From Chitinophaga sp. CB10 (GTDB lineage Bacteria; Bacteroidota; Bacteroidia; Chitinophagales; Chitinophagaceae), in assembly GCA_001870995.2 (NCBI GenBank), contig MLAV02000002.1, positions 124,001-188,000 of the forward strand: 64,000 bases of DNA. The letters are read 5' to 3'. The position numbers and the translations under genes were made by a program. Of the stretch, positions 1 to 9,400 are shown piece after piece; the stretch's first letter is position 1; every line of letters starts with the position of its first letter. A model generated the notes under the pieces. It saw only the letters and a list, made by a program, of their open reading frames with translations. It was not told the origin of the DNA and searched no databases.

Positions 1-1
1 G

Positions 2-628
2 GACGACAAGGAAGTGCCGAAACCGCTGTACGATATTGGCGTACGCGCCGGCGACGTGAAGTACGAGGACCTCAACAACGATGGAAATATCGACATCAAC
101 GACCGCAAGATCGTAGGCAGCTCCAATCCTGACTTCTACGGCGGCTGGAACAATACCTTCCGTTACCGCAACTTCGACCTTGGCGTATTTGTGAATTATT
201 CCGTTGGTGCGGATGTATATGCCTCCTGGCGGATTAACGCAGAAAAGCTGGGCCTCAGCGGGTTTAACAGCACGCTGCGTTCTGTGGAAACCAGGTGGAC
301 CGGCCCCGGCACCAGCAATACCACGCCAAGAGCGATTTACAACCTCGGGTATAACATCTATAACAGCTCCCGCTGGCTGGAAGACGGCTCCTTCCTGCGC
401 CTGAGAAGCGTTTCGCTGGGTTACAACCTCCCTGCTTCCCTGTTGCAGAAAGCGCACATCTCACGCTTACGCATATACGCACAAGCGGATAACCTCTGGT
501 TATGGACCAAATACAACGGCCTGGATCCGGAAGTAAATTCCAATACGGACCCACGCTTCCTCGGGGAAGATAACCTGATATTACCGCAACCGCGTTCCTT
601 TATCATCGGACTTAACCTGGGCTTCTAA
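2..628 (+). CDS. SusC/RagA family TonB-dependent outer-membrane transporter, C-terminal part
   Basis: Only the last 208 or so codons lie in the window; the reading frame is open to the left edge, so the apparent GTG at 14 is an internal valine. The piece carries the Asp/Asn-rich loop DLNNDGNIDINDRKIVG that is common near the end of SusC proteins, then alternating strand-like segments with aromatic belts, and it ends on a phenylalanine (GLNLGF), as outer-membrane beta-barrels do. SusC proteins import glycans or other large nutrients across the outer membrane with TonB energy, capped by a SusD lipoprotein. The SusD gene follows after 18 bases, so the two are very likely co-transcribed. The substrate cannot be read from this fragment; the neighbouring genes hint at a phosphodiester compound. 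Confidence 0.93.
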   Translation, partial: DDKEVPKPLYDIGVRAGDVKYEDLNNDGNIDINDRKIVGSSNPDFYGGWNNTFRYRNFDLGVFVNYSVGADVYASWRINAEKLGLSGFNSTLRSVETRWTGPGTSNTTPRAIYNLGYNIYNSSRWLEDGSFLRLRSVSLGYNLPASLLQKAHISRLRIYAQADNLWLWTKYNGLDPEVNSNTDPRFLGEDNLILPQPRSFIIGLNLGF

Positions 629-646
629 CCAATCGCTTTACTGATC

Positions 647-1930
647 ATGAAAAAGACCATCTTACCCATCATATTAGCCGGCGCCATGGCTTTCAGTTCC
701 TGCAGCGGCCTGCTGGACGTGAAGTCCCACTCCGCCGTTGCCACCAATACGCTTTCCCCGGACGATGTGGAGTCCTTCCTGAGCGGCATCTACAACCGTG
801 TGCAAAATGCGCCAGGCGCGGAATCCTACATCATGTTCGACATCACGGGCGGCAACCTGATCAACTCCGGTTCCACCACTGACGGGGGCTTAAATACTTT
901 TATCAGCAATATCATGCGGCCGGAGCAGGGCCTGATGAGTACCGCCTGGAACGGCTATTACAGCGCGTTGTACCAGATCAACAACCTGCTGGCATCCGCT
1001 TCCCAGCTGCCTGAATCCACCCGCAAAAATGAAGTGCTGGGGATCGTGCACTTCTTCCGCGCTTATGAGTATTACAACCTCGTTACCCGCTGGGGCGGCG
1101 TACCCGTACTGGAAAAAAATACGGCGAACAAAGTGCCCCGGAACACCGAGGCGGAAGTATGGGCATTTATTGAAAAGGAGCTGGAAGCGGCCATCGCTAC
1201 GGCCCCTGCCTACTCCAACGGCGCTTACAACTATGTGTCCAACATGGCGGCAAAAGCCCTCATGGCTCGCGTAAAGCTGGCGCAGCACAAAAATTCCGAA
1301 GCGGCCACCTATGCAGAAGAGGTGATAAAATCCGGCTTTTTCCAGCTGGACGCTTTTGAAAAGATCTTCCGCGCGCTCGCCAATACGGAAGTTATCTTCT
1401 CCTTTAAAAATGCTACGATTGAGTCCAACACCAATATCAGCACCCTGTTTTATACCTACGCCCATCCTGTGAAAGGCAGCTATGTGTACCGCCCTACCAA
1501 CGAGGTAATGAACCTCTTCACGGCAACGGATACACGCAGGGCGATGACGGTAGATACCTACCAGGGCCTGAACGTAATCAACAAATACCCCAGCGGGCAA
1601 TCCGGTACCGATCCGCTGATCGTGGTACGCATCGCAGAAATGTACCTGATCAGCGCGGAAGGCCAGGGCCTGGCCGGCTTATCCCGGCTGAACGAGCTGC
1701 GCGCTGCCCGTGGCCTGGCGGCTGTAACGCCTGCAACAGAGGAGGATTACCTCAATACGGTTTTATTGGAGAGAAGGAAAGAATTCGTGGGAGAAGGCTT
1801 CCGCTGGTTTGACCTCGTACGGCTGAACAGGACCAGCGACCTGGGCCTGGCGGAAAGGGAGTCGAAATTCCCGATACCGATGAACGAGCTCGCGTTAAAC
1901 AACTTACTACAGCAAAATCCAAAATATTAA
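647..1930 (+). CDS. SusD/RagB family nutrient-binding lipoprotein
   Basis: Surface lipoprotein partner of the SusC whose end lies just upstream. A signal peptide ends in a lipobox with the lipidated cysteine at residue 19 (FSSC). The N-terminal part has the SusD helices (FLSGIYNRVQ, then a TPR-like region with FFRAYEYYNLVTRWGGVP), and the C-terminal part carries the family signature LLERRKEFVGEGFRWFDLVR. At 427 residues it is clearly shorter than most SusD proteins (about 500-600), so part of the variable ligand-binding region seems reduced. The start ATG lies 18 bases after the SusC stop, and the next gene starts 4 bases after this stop, so this is one operon. Confidence 0.93.
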   Translation: MKKTILPIILAGAMAFSSCSGLLDVKSHSAVATNTLSPDDVESFLSGIYNRVQNAPGAESYIMFDITGGNLINSGSTTDGGLNTFISNIMRPEQGLMSTAWNGYYSALYQINNLLASASQLPESTRKNEVLGIVHFFRAYEYYNLVTRWGGVPVLEKNTANKVPRNTEAEVWAFIEKELEAAIATAPAYSNGAYNYVSNMAAKALMARVKLAQHKNSEAATYAEEVIKSGFFQLDAFEKIFRALANTEVIFSFKNATIESNTNISTLFYTYAHPVKGSYVYRPTNEVMNLFTATDTRRAMTVDTYQGLNVINKYPSGQSGTDPLIVVRIAEMYLISAEGQGLAGLSRLNELRAARGLAAVTPATEEDYLNTVLLERRKEFVGEGFRWFDLVRLNRTSDLGLAERESKFPIPMNELALNNLLQQNPKY

Positions 1931-1934
1931 GACC

Positions 1935-2840
1935 ATGCAAGTTATTAGACTGGCCTGCTTCCTGCTGTTGAGCATCACAGCGGTAGCCTGCAACAAAGAC
2001 ACCACCGCTCCCGCGCACCGCAAGCCGGTGACGGAGCTCGCAAAAAGAATCACCGACAGCACCAGCATCATGGCGGAAGTTTTTTCCGACACCAGCTTCA
2101 CCATTGCACCCGGGATTGAAGAAACGGATATCCACTACCTGAGCCAGACCGGCTACACCATGCGTATTTTTTTGCTGAAGGTAGACATGAATAAGCCGGA
2201 CATCCGCCTGCAGGCAGGCACGCCTTATGGCCTGACGCCCTGGGCGCTGCAAACCGTGCCGGATATGGCAAAGTATATCGACTCCGCGCATAATCGTGTA
2301 TTCGCTGCCGTTAATGCGGACTTCTTCAGCACCGTAGGCGAGCCGAGAGGTATCATGATGAAGGATGGGAAGATTTATAAAACCACCTGGGCCAATGACC
2401 GTAGCGCTACTTTCATCGCGGTGCTGAAAGACGGCAAGCCTTTCTTCGGCACCCGGGCGGACTTCCCCGTGATGCAGCCACAAATCAGGGATGCGCTCGG
2501 CGCCGGGCAGCTGCTGGTGAAAGACAATGTGGTGCAACTGCAAACGGATGTAACCATAGAACCCCGCACAGCGGCCGGTATCAGTCCGGATAACATCCTG
2601 TACTTTGCCGTGGTAGACGGCCGCAATTTCTACTACAGCAACGGCATTACCATTACCGACCTCGGCATCTTGCTGAAGGCCTGCGGCGCAAGCACCGTAG
2701 TAAACCTGGACGGCGGCGGGTCTTCCACCTTCATGATCCGCCATCCGCTGGCGCCGGTATGGCAGGTACGCAACAAACCTTCTGATGGCAACAATCGCGC
2801 TGTGGGCAACAGCTGGATGATCATCAGGGATATCCCTTAA
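1935..2840 (+). CDS. Phosphodiester glycosidase (NAGPA-domain) lipoprotein
   Basis: 301 residues with a lipoprotein signal (AVAC, Cys19), so probably on the periplasmic or outer face of the outer membrane. The body matches the phosphodiester glycosidase / NAGPA domain: NADFF followed by a GEPRG turn and a GKIY strand near residues 118-145, and the late VVNLDGGGSSTF motif near residue 260 that is diagnostic of the family. Members remove a sugar held by a phosphodiester bond, as the mammalian uncovering enzyme does with GlcNAc-1-phosphate caps; bacterial members act on polysaccharides or wall polymers. It sits 4 bases after susD, so its product is probably part of the same uptake system. The exact substrate is unknown. 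Confidence 0.85.
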   Translation: MQVIRLACFLLLSITAVACNKDTTAPAHRKPVTELAKRITDSTSIMAEVFSDTSFTIAPGIEETDIHYLSQTGYTMRIFLLKVDMNKPDIRLQAGTPYGLTPWALQTVPDMAKYIDSAHNRVFAAVNADFFSTVGEPRGIMMKDGKIYKTTWANDRSATFIAVLKDGKPFFGTRADFPVMQPQIRDALGAGQLLVKDNVVQLQTDVTIEPRTAAGISPDNILYFAVVDGRNFYYSNGITITDLGILLKACGASTVVNLDGGGSSTFMIRHPLAPVWQVRNKPSDGNNRAVGNSWMIIRDIP

Positions 2841-2857
2841 TCAATCATGCAACTACC

Positions 2858-4168
2858 ATGAAAAACATCGTATATACGTTACTGTTATTAATGGCCGTAT
2901 TGGGCGTTTCATGCGGAAAAGACAATGAAACCTCCGCTGTTAAAACATTGAGCATTACTTCCGTTTGGCCGGGCAGCGCGCCGGCAGGCAGCATTGTCAT
3001 CATCAACGGTAAAAACTTCAGCGGCATAAGGGAAGAGAACGAAGTGAAGTTCAATGGCGTGGCCGCCGTAGTGATCGAAGCCAATCCTGCCCAGCTGCAG
3101 GTGGTAACGCCTGAAGGCGGCAGCACCGGCGCTATTACCATCGCCGTACATCAGCAACAGGCTACAGGGCCGGTATTCAACTACACCCTGCCGCCGGTGG
3201 AATACATAGTGTCTACCCTGGCGGGCGACGGTACTGCCGGCAGTGTGGAAGGCAGCGGCACAGCAGCCAGGTTCAGAAATCCAGAAGGCGTGGCCGTAGA
3301 TGCGCAGGGTAAAATCATTGTGGTAGACCGCGGCAATAACCGCATCCGTAAGATCAGCGGCAGCACCGTATCCGCCATTGCCGGCGTGGATGCCGGCGGG
3401 TTTAAGGACGGCGCGGCAGCTACAGCACTGTTCAAGCTGCCCTGGCGCTCCGTAGCCGATGCAGCGGGCAACATCTACGTGGCGGACCGGGACAACCACC
3501 GCATCCGCAAAATTGCTGCGGATGGTACCGTAAGCACCGTGGCCGGTAGCGGCGTTGCCGGGTTTGCAGATGGCCCCGCGGCTACCGCGAAATTCAACCA
3601 GCCGCTGGACGTAGTGGTGGACCCTGCAGGTAACCTCTACGTGGCGGACAACCTCAACCACCGCATCAGAAAAATTTCGATAGATGGAACTGTAAGTACA
3701 ATCGCCGGCGACGGTACCGCTGCCTATGCAGACGGTACCGGTACTGCCGCAAAGTTCAAAAACCCCAGCGGCCTGGAACTCGACAAGGAGGGCAACCTCT
3801 GGATAGCGGACCGCCTCAACCAGCGTATCCGTAAGATTACCCCGGCAGGCGTGGTGACTACTGTTGCAGGGGACGGCACTTCCGGCTATATCGACGGCGT
3901 AAACAATGCCGCCAGGTTTGCGGACCCCTACGGGATCACACTGGATAAGGATGGTAACCTCATCATCGCAGATTTAAGTAATAACAAAATAAGGATGGTG
4001 GCTGGTGGACAGGTTTCCACCATTGCCGGCACCAGCAGCGGTTTTGCCGATGGCCCGGGTTCTGCGGCGCAGTTTAACCAGCCTACGGATGTTTGCATGG
4101 ATGCAGCCGGCAACATTTACGTGGCGGACCTGGGTAACCACCGCATCAGGAAGATTGTTAAAAAGTAA
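2858..4168 (+). CDS. IPT/TIG and NHL-repeat lipoprotein
   Basis: 436 residues. A lipoprotein signal with Cys19 (GVSC) is followed by one IPT/TIG immunoglobulin-like domain (about residues 29-107) and then six NHL repeats forming a predicted six-bladed beta-propeller (about 120-436). Each blade shows the pattern (D/A)xxGNxYVADxxNHRIRKI; examples are VADRDNHRIRKI and VADLGNHRIRKI. Such proteins are often last genes of SusC/SusD operons, probably as surface binding or scaffold proteins; no catalytic residues are evident. The repeats are also similar at DNA level, so blade number could change by recombination. A strong terminator follows, which makes this the last gene of the first transcription unit. 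Confidence 0.88.
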   Translation: MKNIVYTLLLLMAVLGVSCGKDNETSAVKTLSITSVWPGSAPAGSIVIINGKNFSGIREENEVKFNGVAAVVIEANPAQLQVVTPEGGSTGAITIAVHQQQATGPVFNYTLPPVEYIVSTLAGDGTAGSVEGSGTAARFRNPEGVAVDAQGKIIVVDRGNNRIRKISGSTVSAIAGVDAGGFKDGAAATALFKLPWRSVADAAGNIYVADRDNHRIRKIAADGTVSTVAGSGVAGFADGPAATAKFNQPLDVVVDPAGNLYVADNLNHRIRKISIDGTVSTIAGDGTAAYADGTGTAAKFKNPSGLELDKEGNLWIADRLNQRIRKITPAGVVTTVAGDGTSGYIDGVNNAARFADPYGITLDKDGNLIIADLSNNKIRMVAGGQVSTIAGTSSGFADGPGSAAQFNQPTDVCMDAAGNIYVADLGNHRIRKIVKK

Positions 4169-4188
4169 ACGGTAAACAATGCTAAAGG

Positions 4189-4217
4189 GCGCTTCCGGTT
4201 TCGGAGGCGCTTTTTTT
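4189..4217 (+). terminator. Rho-independent terminator after the NHL lipoprotein gene
   Basis: Stem GCGCTTCCG (4189-4197) pairs with CGGAGGCGC (4202-4210), with one G-U pair and a 4-base loop, followed by seven T. It separates the first SusC/SusD operon from the sigma-factor unit. Confidence 0.88.
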
Positions 4218-4384
4218 ATGCCCGCTATCTGAACCCCATCTTTGCAAATACAATTTTTTTAACGAAGTTCGTACAAGAGAGGGGCGCAATTTGCAACCAA
4301 AAACTGCCCTGCGGCTTTGCTGATATTAATGTGAACAATGTGTTTTTTCGACTGGCATTCCCCTTAACCGGCCTATACGCTGTT

Positions 4385-4441
4385 AAGTTAGTATTAATAA
4401 TACCGTTATGAAAATAACCCGCATGCTATTAATGCTAACTT
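4385..4441. repeat. 15-bp inverted repeat upstream of the sigma gene
   Basis: AAGTTAGTATTAATA (4385-4399) is the reverse complement of TATTAATGCTAACTT (4427-4441) apart from one position, which would be a U-G pair in RNA. The arms are 27 bases apart and end 51 bases before the ATG of the ECF sigma gene. It could be an operator for a dimeric regulator or a leader hairpin. It is too AT-rich and lacks the T tract of a normal terminator. Confidence 0.6.
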
Positions 4442-4492
4442 GCCCGTAACGGTGGCACAATTCATCCTCATTCTACTGTAACAGCATGCTCT

Positions 4493-5059
4493 ATGGACAC
4501 GCAAAGGATAGCGGCTTTAAAATCAGGAGATTACCAGGTGTTCGCGGAAGTATTTGAATGCTTCTGGGATAAGGTGTACCTGTACCTGGTGAAAAAGACC
4601 CATAGCCCTGAAGCAGCAAAGGATCTGACCCAAATGGTATTTATTAAGCTATGGAGATACAGGAGCAGCTTATCGTCCGATTACACGTTAAATGAACAAC
4701 TTTTCAGAAAGACTAAACAGGTATTTATTGACTGGCTGCGGCAGGAAACACGCCGCCGGCAGTTCCTCGCGGGGGATGTTTCGATTACCGACCTCACCCT
4801 TGCCGGTACCGCCCATGAAGGTATTGCTATCAGCAAGGATGTGGTAAATGCCATCCAAACGCTGCCGCCTAAACGAAAAGAAATCTTTGAGCTACGGCAT
4901 ATCTACGGCTATTCCTACAAGGAAATTGCTGAACTATTGGGTATTTCCACCAAAACGGTGGATAACCAGCTCCTGAAAGCCAATGTACAATTGCGTAAGC
5001 TACTGCAAACCGCCATTTATACAGCTGTAATCAACGAAATACTACACCACGTGAATTAA
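4493..5059 (+). CDS. ECF RNA polymerase sigma factor (FecI-like)
   Basis: 188 residues, the usual size for Bacteroidota extracytoplasmic-function sigma factors. Region 2 is visible around residues 40-60 (DLTQMVFIKLWRYRSSL), and region 4 at about 120-170 has the helix-turn-helix sequence YGYSYKEIAELLGISTKTVD. The next gene, 66 bases on, encodes a FecR-type anti-sigma factor, and a SusC/SusD pair follows that. In this arrangement a signal from the loaded outer-membrane transporter passes through FecR to free the sigma factor, which then activates the transporter genes. An inverted repeat lies in the region upstream of this gene. Confidence 0.93.
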   Translation: MDTQRIAALKSGDYQVFAEVFECFWDKVYLYLVKKTHSPEAAKDLTQMVFIKLWRYRSSLSSDYTLNEQLFRKTKQVFIDWLRQETRRRQFLAGDVSITDLTLAGTAHEGIAISKDVVNAIQTLPPKRKEIFELRHIYGYSYKEIAELLGISTKTVDNQLLKANVQLRKLLQTAIYTAVINEILHHVN

Positions 5060-5125
5060 TTTTTTTTATTGGATAGGGAATTCCTGGAAAACCGGCGTAC
5101 ATATAAGTATCGCTTTTGCTGAGTT

Positions 5126-6400
5126 ATGGAAAAACACGAACTGCTGAAAAAATTTCTGGCGAACCAGTGCAATGATGCGGAAGCCGCCACGGTGGAAGAC
5201 CTCCTGGCGGAAGACCCTGCCCTGCTCGACGGCCTGTTGCCCCTGGAGGAATGGGACCTTTACGAAAAGCACAGCACGGATACCGGTTTGCAGCAGGAGA
5301 TATGGCAGCAGGTGGCAGCCGCAACCCGCAAAAAGCCGGTCGTCCGCAAATTATACCGGGCAATGGCTATTGCGGCCGGCCTGTTAATTTTATTCACTGC
5401 GGGATATTACGGCCATCAACGCCACACCGGCACTCCTTCCGCCAACATCGTACAGCAGCCCGCCGCCGCTGTGCAGGTAGCGCGTAACCTGACCGCAGTT
5501 AATCAAACCCTGGCAATGGGGGATGGCTCTGTTGTAACACTGTACCCGCAGGCTGCTATTCAATACAGTCGCGATTTCCAAAGCAACAGGACCATTCGCC
5601 TGCTGGCCGGGAAAGCTGCTTTTGAAGTAGCCGCAGACCCCGTGCATGCGTTTACGGTATATGCCGGCCATACCGCCACTACCGCGCTGGGGACCAGGTT
5701 TATGGTGGATCATTCCGGGCAAAAAACCAACGTGCAGCTCTATGAAGGCAAAGTGGTGGTAAAATACATCGGGCAGGATGCCAGGGTATATCCCACCATC
5801 CTCAATCCGGGGCAACAGTGTTTTATAAACGGCAAGCTGGATGGCATTTCTATTGTACCTGTTAAATCAGGTAATAGCAGGGGGGAGATACTAACTGCGC
5901 CTAAGGAAATGGCTGAGAAGACGGGCAAACTACGCTTCAGCAATGTGCCATTGAACGAGGCTTTTGATGTGCTGAGCGGGTTATTTGACCAGCCTATTTC
6001 GTACAACCTTCATGAGGTCGACAAAATGTATTTCACGGGCGAATTTGCCGGGAACGATTCCCTGTCGCACATCCTGGAGATATTTACTTCCGTGAATGAT
6101 TTAATCATTGATAAAAGCAATCATCGCATTCACATTATTAAACCAGCCAGCCAGCCGGCCGGGAAGGTGGCAAACTTCACCAATTCCGCATTGGAACAGG
6201 TATTCAGGGAAATGGAAAGCACCTTCCACATCCGTATCCGTTATAATAAACAGGATATCGCCAATAAATATTTCACGGGAGCTATCGCTGCAGAGGATGA
6301 TGTAAACGCTATGCTGTCTGTCATCTGCAGGATGAATCAACTGGAATTAATCAGGAACAATGAGGACTATCAAATCATAAAAACCAGGCAAACCAACTAA
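5126..6400 (+). CDS. FecR family anti-sigma factor with two tandem DUF4974 domains
   Basis: 424 residues. The N-terminal cytoplasmic part (1-77) should hold the sigma factor; one membrane helix follows (about 79-96, IAAGLLILFTAGYY), then the periplasmic FecR domain (about 115-215; QTLAMGDGSVVTLYP). After it are two copies of the DUF4974 / STN-like domain: 269-338 and 348-419. Both follow the pattern F-N-x-x-L, F, I-x-YN, YFTG, then L-x-x-I and a final IIK. One copy is normal; the second makes this protein longer than typical FecR proteins (about 320-390). DUF4974 is thought to receive the signal from the transporter. It is 20 bases upstream of susC and evidently its partner. Confidence 0.92.
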   Translation: MEKHELLKKFLANQCNDAEAATVEDLLAEDPALLDGLLPLEEWDLYEKHSTDTGLQQEIWQQVAAATRKKPVVRKLYRAMAIAAGLLILFTAGYYGHQRHTGTPSANIVQQPAAAVQVARNLTAVNQTLAMGDGSVVTLYPQAAIQYSRDFQSNRTIRLLAGKAAFEVAADPVHAFTVYAGHTATTALGTRFMVDHSGQKTNVQLYEGKVVVKYIGQDARVYPTILNPGQQCFINGKLDGISIVPVKSGNSRGEILTAPKEMAEKTGKLRFSNVPLNEAFDVLSGLFDQPISYNLHEVDKMYFTGEFAGNDSLSHILEIFTSVNDLIIDKSNHRIHIIKPASQPAGKVANFTNSALEQVFREMESTFHIRIRYNKQDIANKYFTGAIAAEDDVNAMLSVICRMNQLELIRNNEDYQIIKTRQTN

Positions 6401-6420
6401 TCAACCTTAAACTCGATCTA

Positions 6421-9400
6421 ATGAAAATCAATCAGAAATTTCTCTGCTTTTGCGGAGGGTGGATGCTATTGCTTTTTTTCATCCCGGCCTATATTCATGC
6501 GCAGCAACATCCCAGGGTCACGGGAGCTGTACTGGATGAGCAGTCCGGCCCTATCCCCGGCGTTAATGTGATCGTGCGCAGCGATGTGGATTCCACTCAA
6601 AGGTATGTAGCCGTTACGGATACCAACGGTATATTCGTCTTCACCAGGCTGCAGGCCAACAACAGGTACACCTTTAGCTTTTCGCATATCGGCTTTGAGT
6701 CCCAGTCATTAAAAAGTTTGTTATTAAAGGAGGGAGAAAACAACTCCATCATGGTGAAGCTCTCCCCTTCCCGGAACGCGAACCTCAATGAAGTGATAGT
6801 GGTGGGATATGGTACGCAAAAAAAGGTAAATCTTACGGGATCTGTTGCAGTGGTAGATGGCGTAAAACTGCAGAACCGCCCCGTGAGCAATGTATCCCAG
6901 GCCCTCTACGGCACAGTGCCCGGCGTTACCATCTCCTACGGCAACAGGGGCTTTGAACCCGGCGCAGCGCCATCCGTACAGATACGCGGCCAGGGAAGTC
7001 CTTACGTACTCATAGACGGTACAGCCGGGGATATCAATACCCTTGATCCCAATACCATCGAAAGTATTTCCGTATTGAAAGATGCCGCCGCTGCCGCCAT
7101 CTACGGCGCCAGGGCCCCTTACGGCGTGCTGCTGATTACCACCAAATCAGGAAAGCATAACCAGAAGCCCCAGGTGGATTTTTCCGCCAACGGCGGGCCT
7201 ACTACCATCATCCGCAAGCCCCGCATGGTGGACTCCTATACCTTTGCAAGGGCTATTAATGAAATGCACGATAACCAGGGCGTAGCAAGGCTCTTCGCGG
7301 AATCCACCATCGATCGCATCATGGCCTACATAAAAGATCCCAGCCTGCCGGAAACCGTACCGGATGCGGGCAATCCCGCTAAGTGGTCCGCCTACCAGCT
7401 TTCCAATGGCAACAATGATTGGATAGACATTCATTTTGGCAATGGTTTCCGCACGCAGGAAAACATCTCCCTGCGGGGCGGCTCCAAAGAAATCGCATAC
7501 TTCCTCTCTGCCGGCCACGCTTCGGAAAAAGGGCCACTGAGAATGGTGGATGACAAGTACCACCGCTATAACCTCAACGCCAAGCTGGACGCCAATATTA
7601 ACAGCTGGTGGAAGATCAGCTCCAATACGCGTATAGCCAACGAAGTGAGGGACAGGCCCATTTATAACGGGGAAGGCGGCTATGGGATGATCATTCACCA
7701 GATATTCAGAACGCACCCGGAAGTATTCCTGAAATCGCCCAACGGGTATTACTCCCAGCTTTCCAGGGTACCGCAAATGCGGGCAGGATACGAAAAGTTT
7801 ACGGACAATAATTTGCTGCAACGCATTGCCACTGAAATAAAACCCCTTAAAAACTGGACCATCAATGCGGATTACTCTATTGACTATACGGTGAGTAACC
7901 ACGACGGGGTGAACCTCGTAGCGTATGAAGACCAGGTAGACGGCACACTGGTCCCTATTTCCCTCACCGTACCTTCCTATATTTCCAAGGACAAAGCCAA
8001 CAAGACTTATAAAGCGCTCAATATTTTCTCCACCTACAAACCCGGTATAGGCAAGGATCACCAGCTGGAGATCATGGCAGGCTTCCAGCAGGAATCCAAT
8101 AACTACGATTACCTGAGCGGACTTAAAAGAGAACTGATCACCAGCGAAGTGCCTTCCATCACTACCGCCACCGGGGATATGCAGGCATTCGACGACCTTT
8201 CCCACTGGTCGACCATGGGCTACTTTGCAAGATTGAATTACAACTACAAAAATAAGTACCTCCTGGAGTCCAACGTCCGTTACGATGGTACTTCCAAATT
8301 TGCAGATGGTAAGCGCTGGGGCTTCTTTCCATCCGTATCCGGCGGGTGGAATGTTTCCCAGGAAAACTTCTGGCGCGCTGTTACACCCTATGTACCTTAC
8401 CTGAAGCTCAAAGCCTCCTGGGGTATGCTGGGCAACCAAAACGTTTCCGCCTACCAGGACCTGGCGCTGATTGGCGTCAATACCAACCTAGGATGGATCA
8501 TTAACGGCAAACGGCCCGCTTATACCGGCGCTCCCAACCTGATCAACCGCTACCTGACCTGGGAATCGTCCAAAACCACGAACATAGGTATCGACCTGGG
8601 CTTCTTCCAAAACAAACTGCAGGTGGAATTTGAATACTACCAGCGCCTTACCTTCGACCGGCTCGGCCCTGCCAAAGCGCAACCACTGGTGCTGGGCGCG
8701 GCCATCCCCCAGGAAAACAATTCTGAATTAAAAACACGCGGGTGGGACCTCGGTATTACCTACCGGGGAAAAGCAGGCAATGACTTCTCCTATTCCATTG
8801 CCGCCAATGTATTCGACTACTTCAACGTGGTTACCAAATATCCTAACCCAACCGGCATCCTCACCACCGATTACGCGGGCAAAAGAGCAGGCGAAATCTG
8901 GGGATATGAAACGGTCGGACTCATACAAACCCAGGAGCGTGCGGACGCTATAAACGCCGCTAAATCGCAAAATTTCATCAACGGGCAGCTATGGCGCACC
9001 GGCGATGTGGAATACCGGGACCTGAACGGGGATAAAGTGATTAACAACGGGAAAAATACCGTATCGGATCATGGCGATTTACGGGTAATCGGCAACAGCA
9101 CCAGCAGGTACCAGTTTGGGCTCAATCTCAGCGCTAACTATAAGAACTTTGATATCGCCGTTTTCTTCCAGGGTACGGGCAAACGTGACCTTTGGCTGAG
9201 CGGTAATATTTTCTGGGGCTTCAACCAATGGAACCAATCCTCCCTGTTCCCCCATCACCTCGACTACTACCGCGATGCGGAGGCTACTACCTATTCCGGC
9301 CTCGGGGTGAATACGGACGCATATTTTCCACGGCCTTACAGCAATGCTACCCAATATGCAAAGAACCAGCAGGTACAAACACGCTACCTGCAGAACGGCG

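Larger units (their letters stand above)
4169..4492. other. Intergenic region ahead of the ECF sigma gene
   Basis: 324 bases with no credible gene. It holds the terminator at 4189-4217 and then AT-rich DNA with a long inverted repeat (4385-4441) about 50 bases before the sigma-factor ATG. No clean TAnnTTTG box is visible; the nearest is TAACTTGC at 4437-4444, inside and just past the right arm of the repeat. Confidence 0.7.

Noticed and set aside
7147..8439. Long - strand frame (430 codons) inside susC
   Set aside because: Shadow of the SusC coding sequence; the susC frame continues through it without a break.
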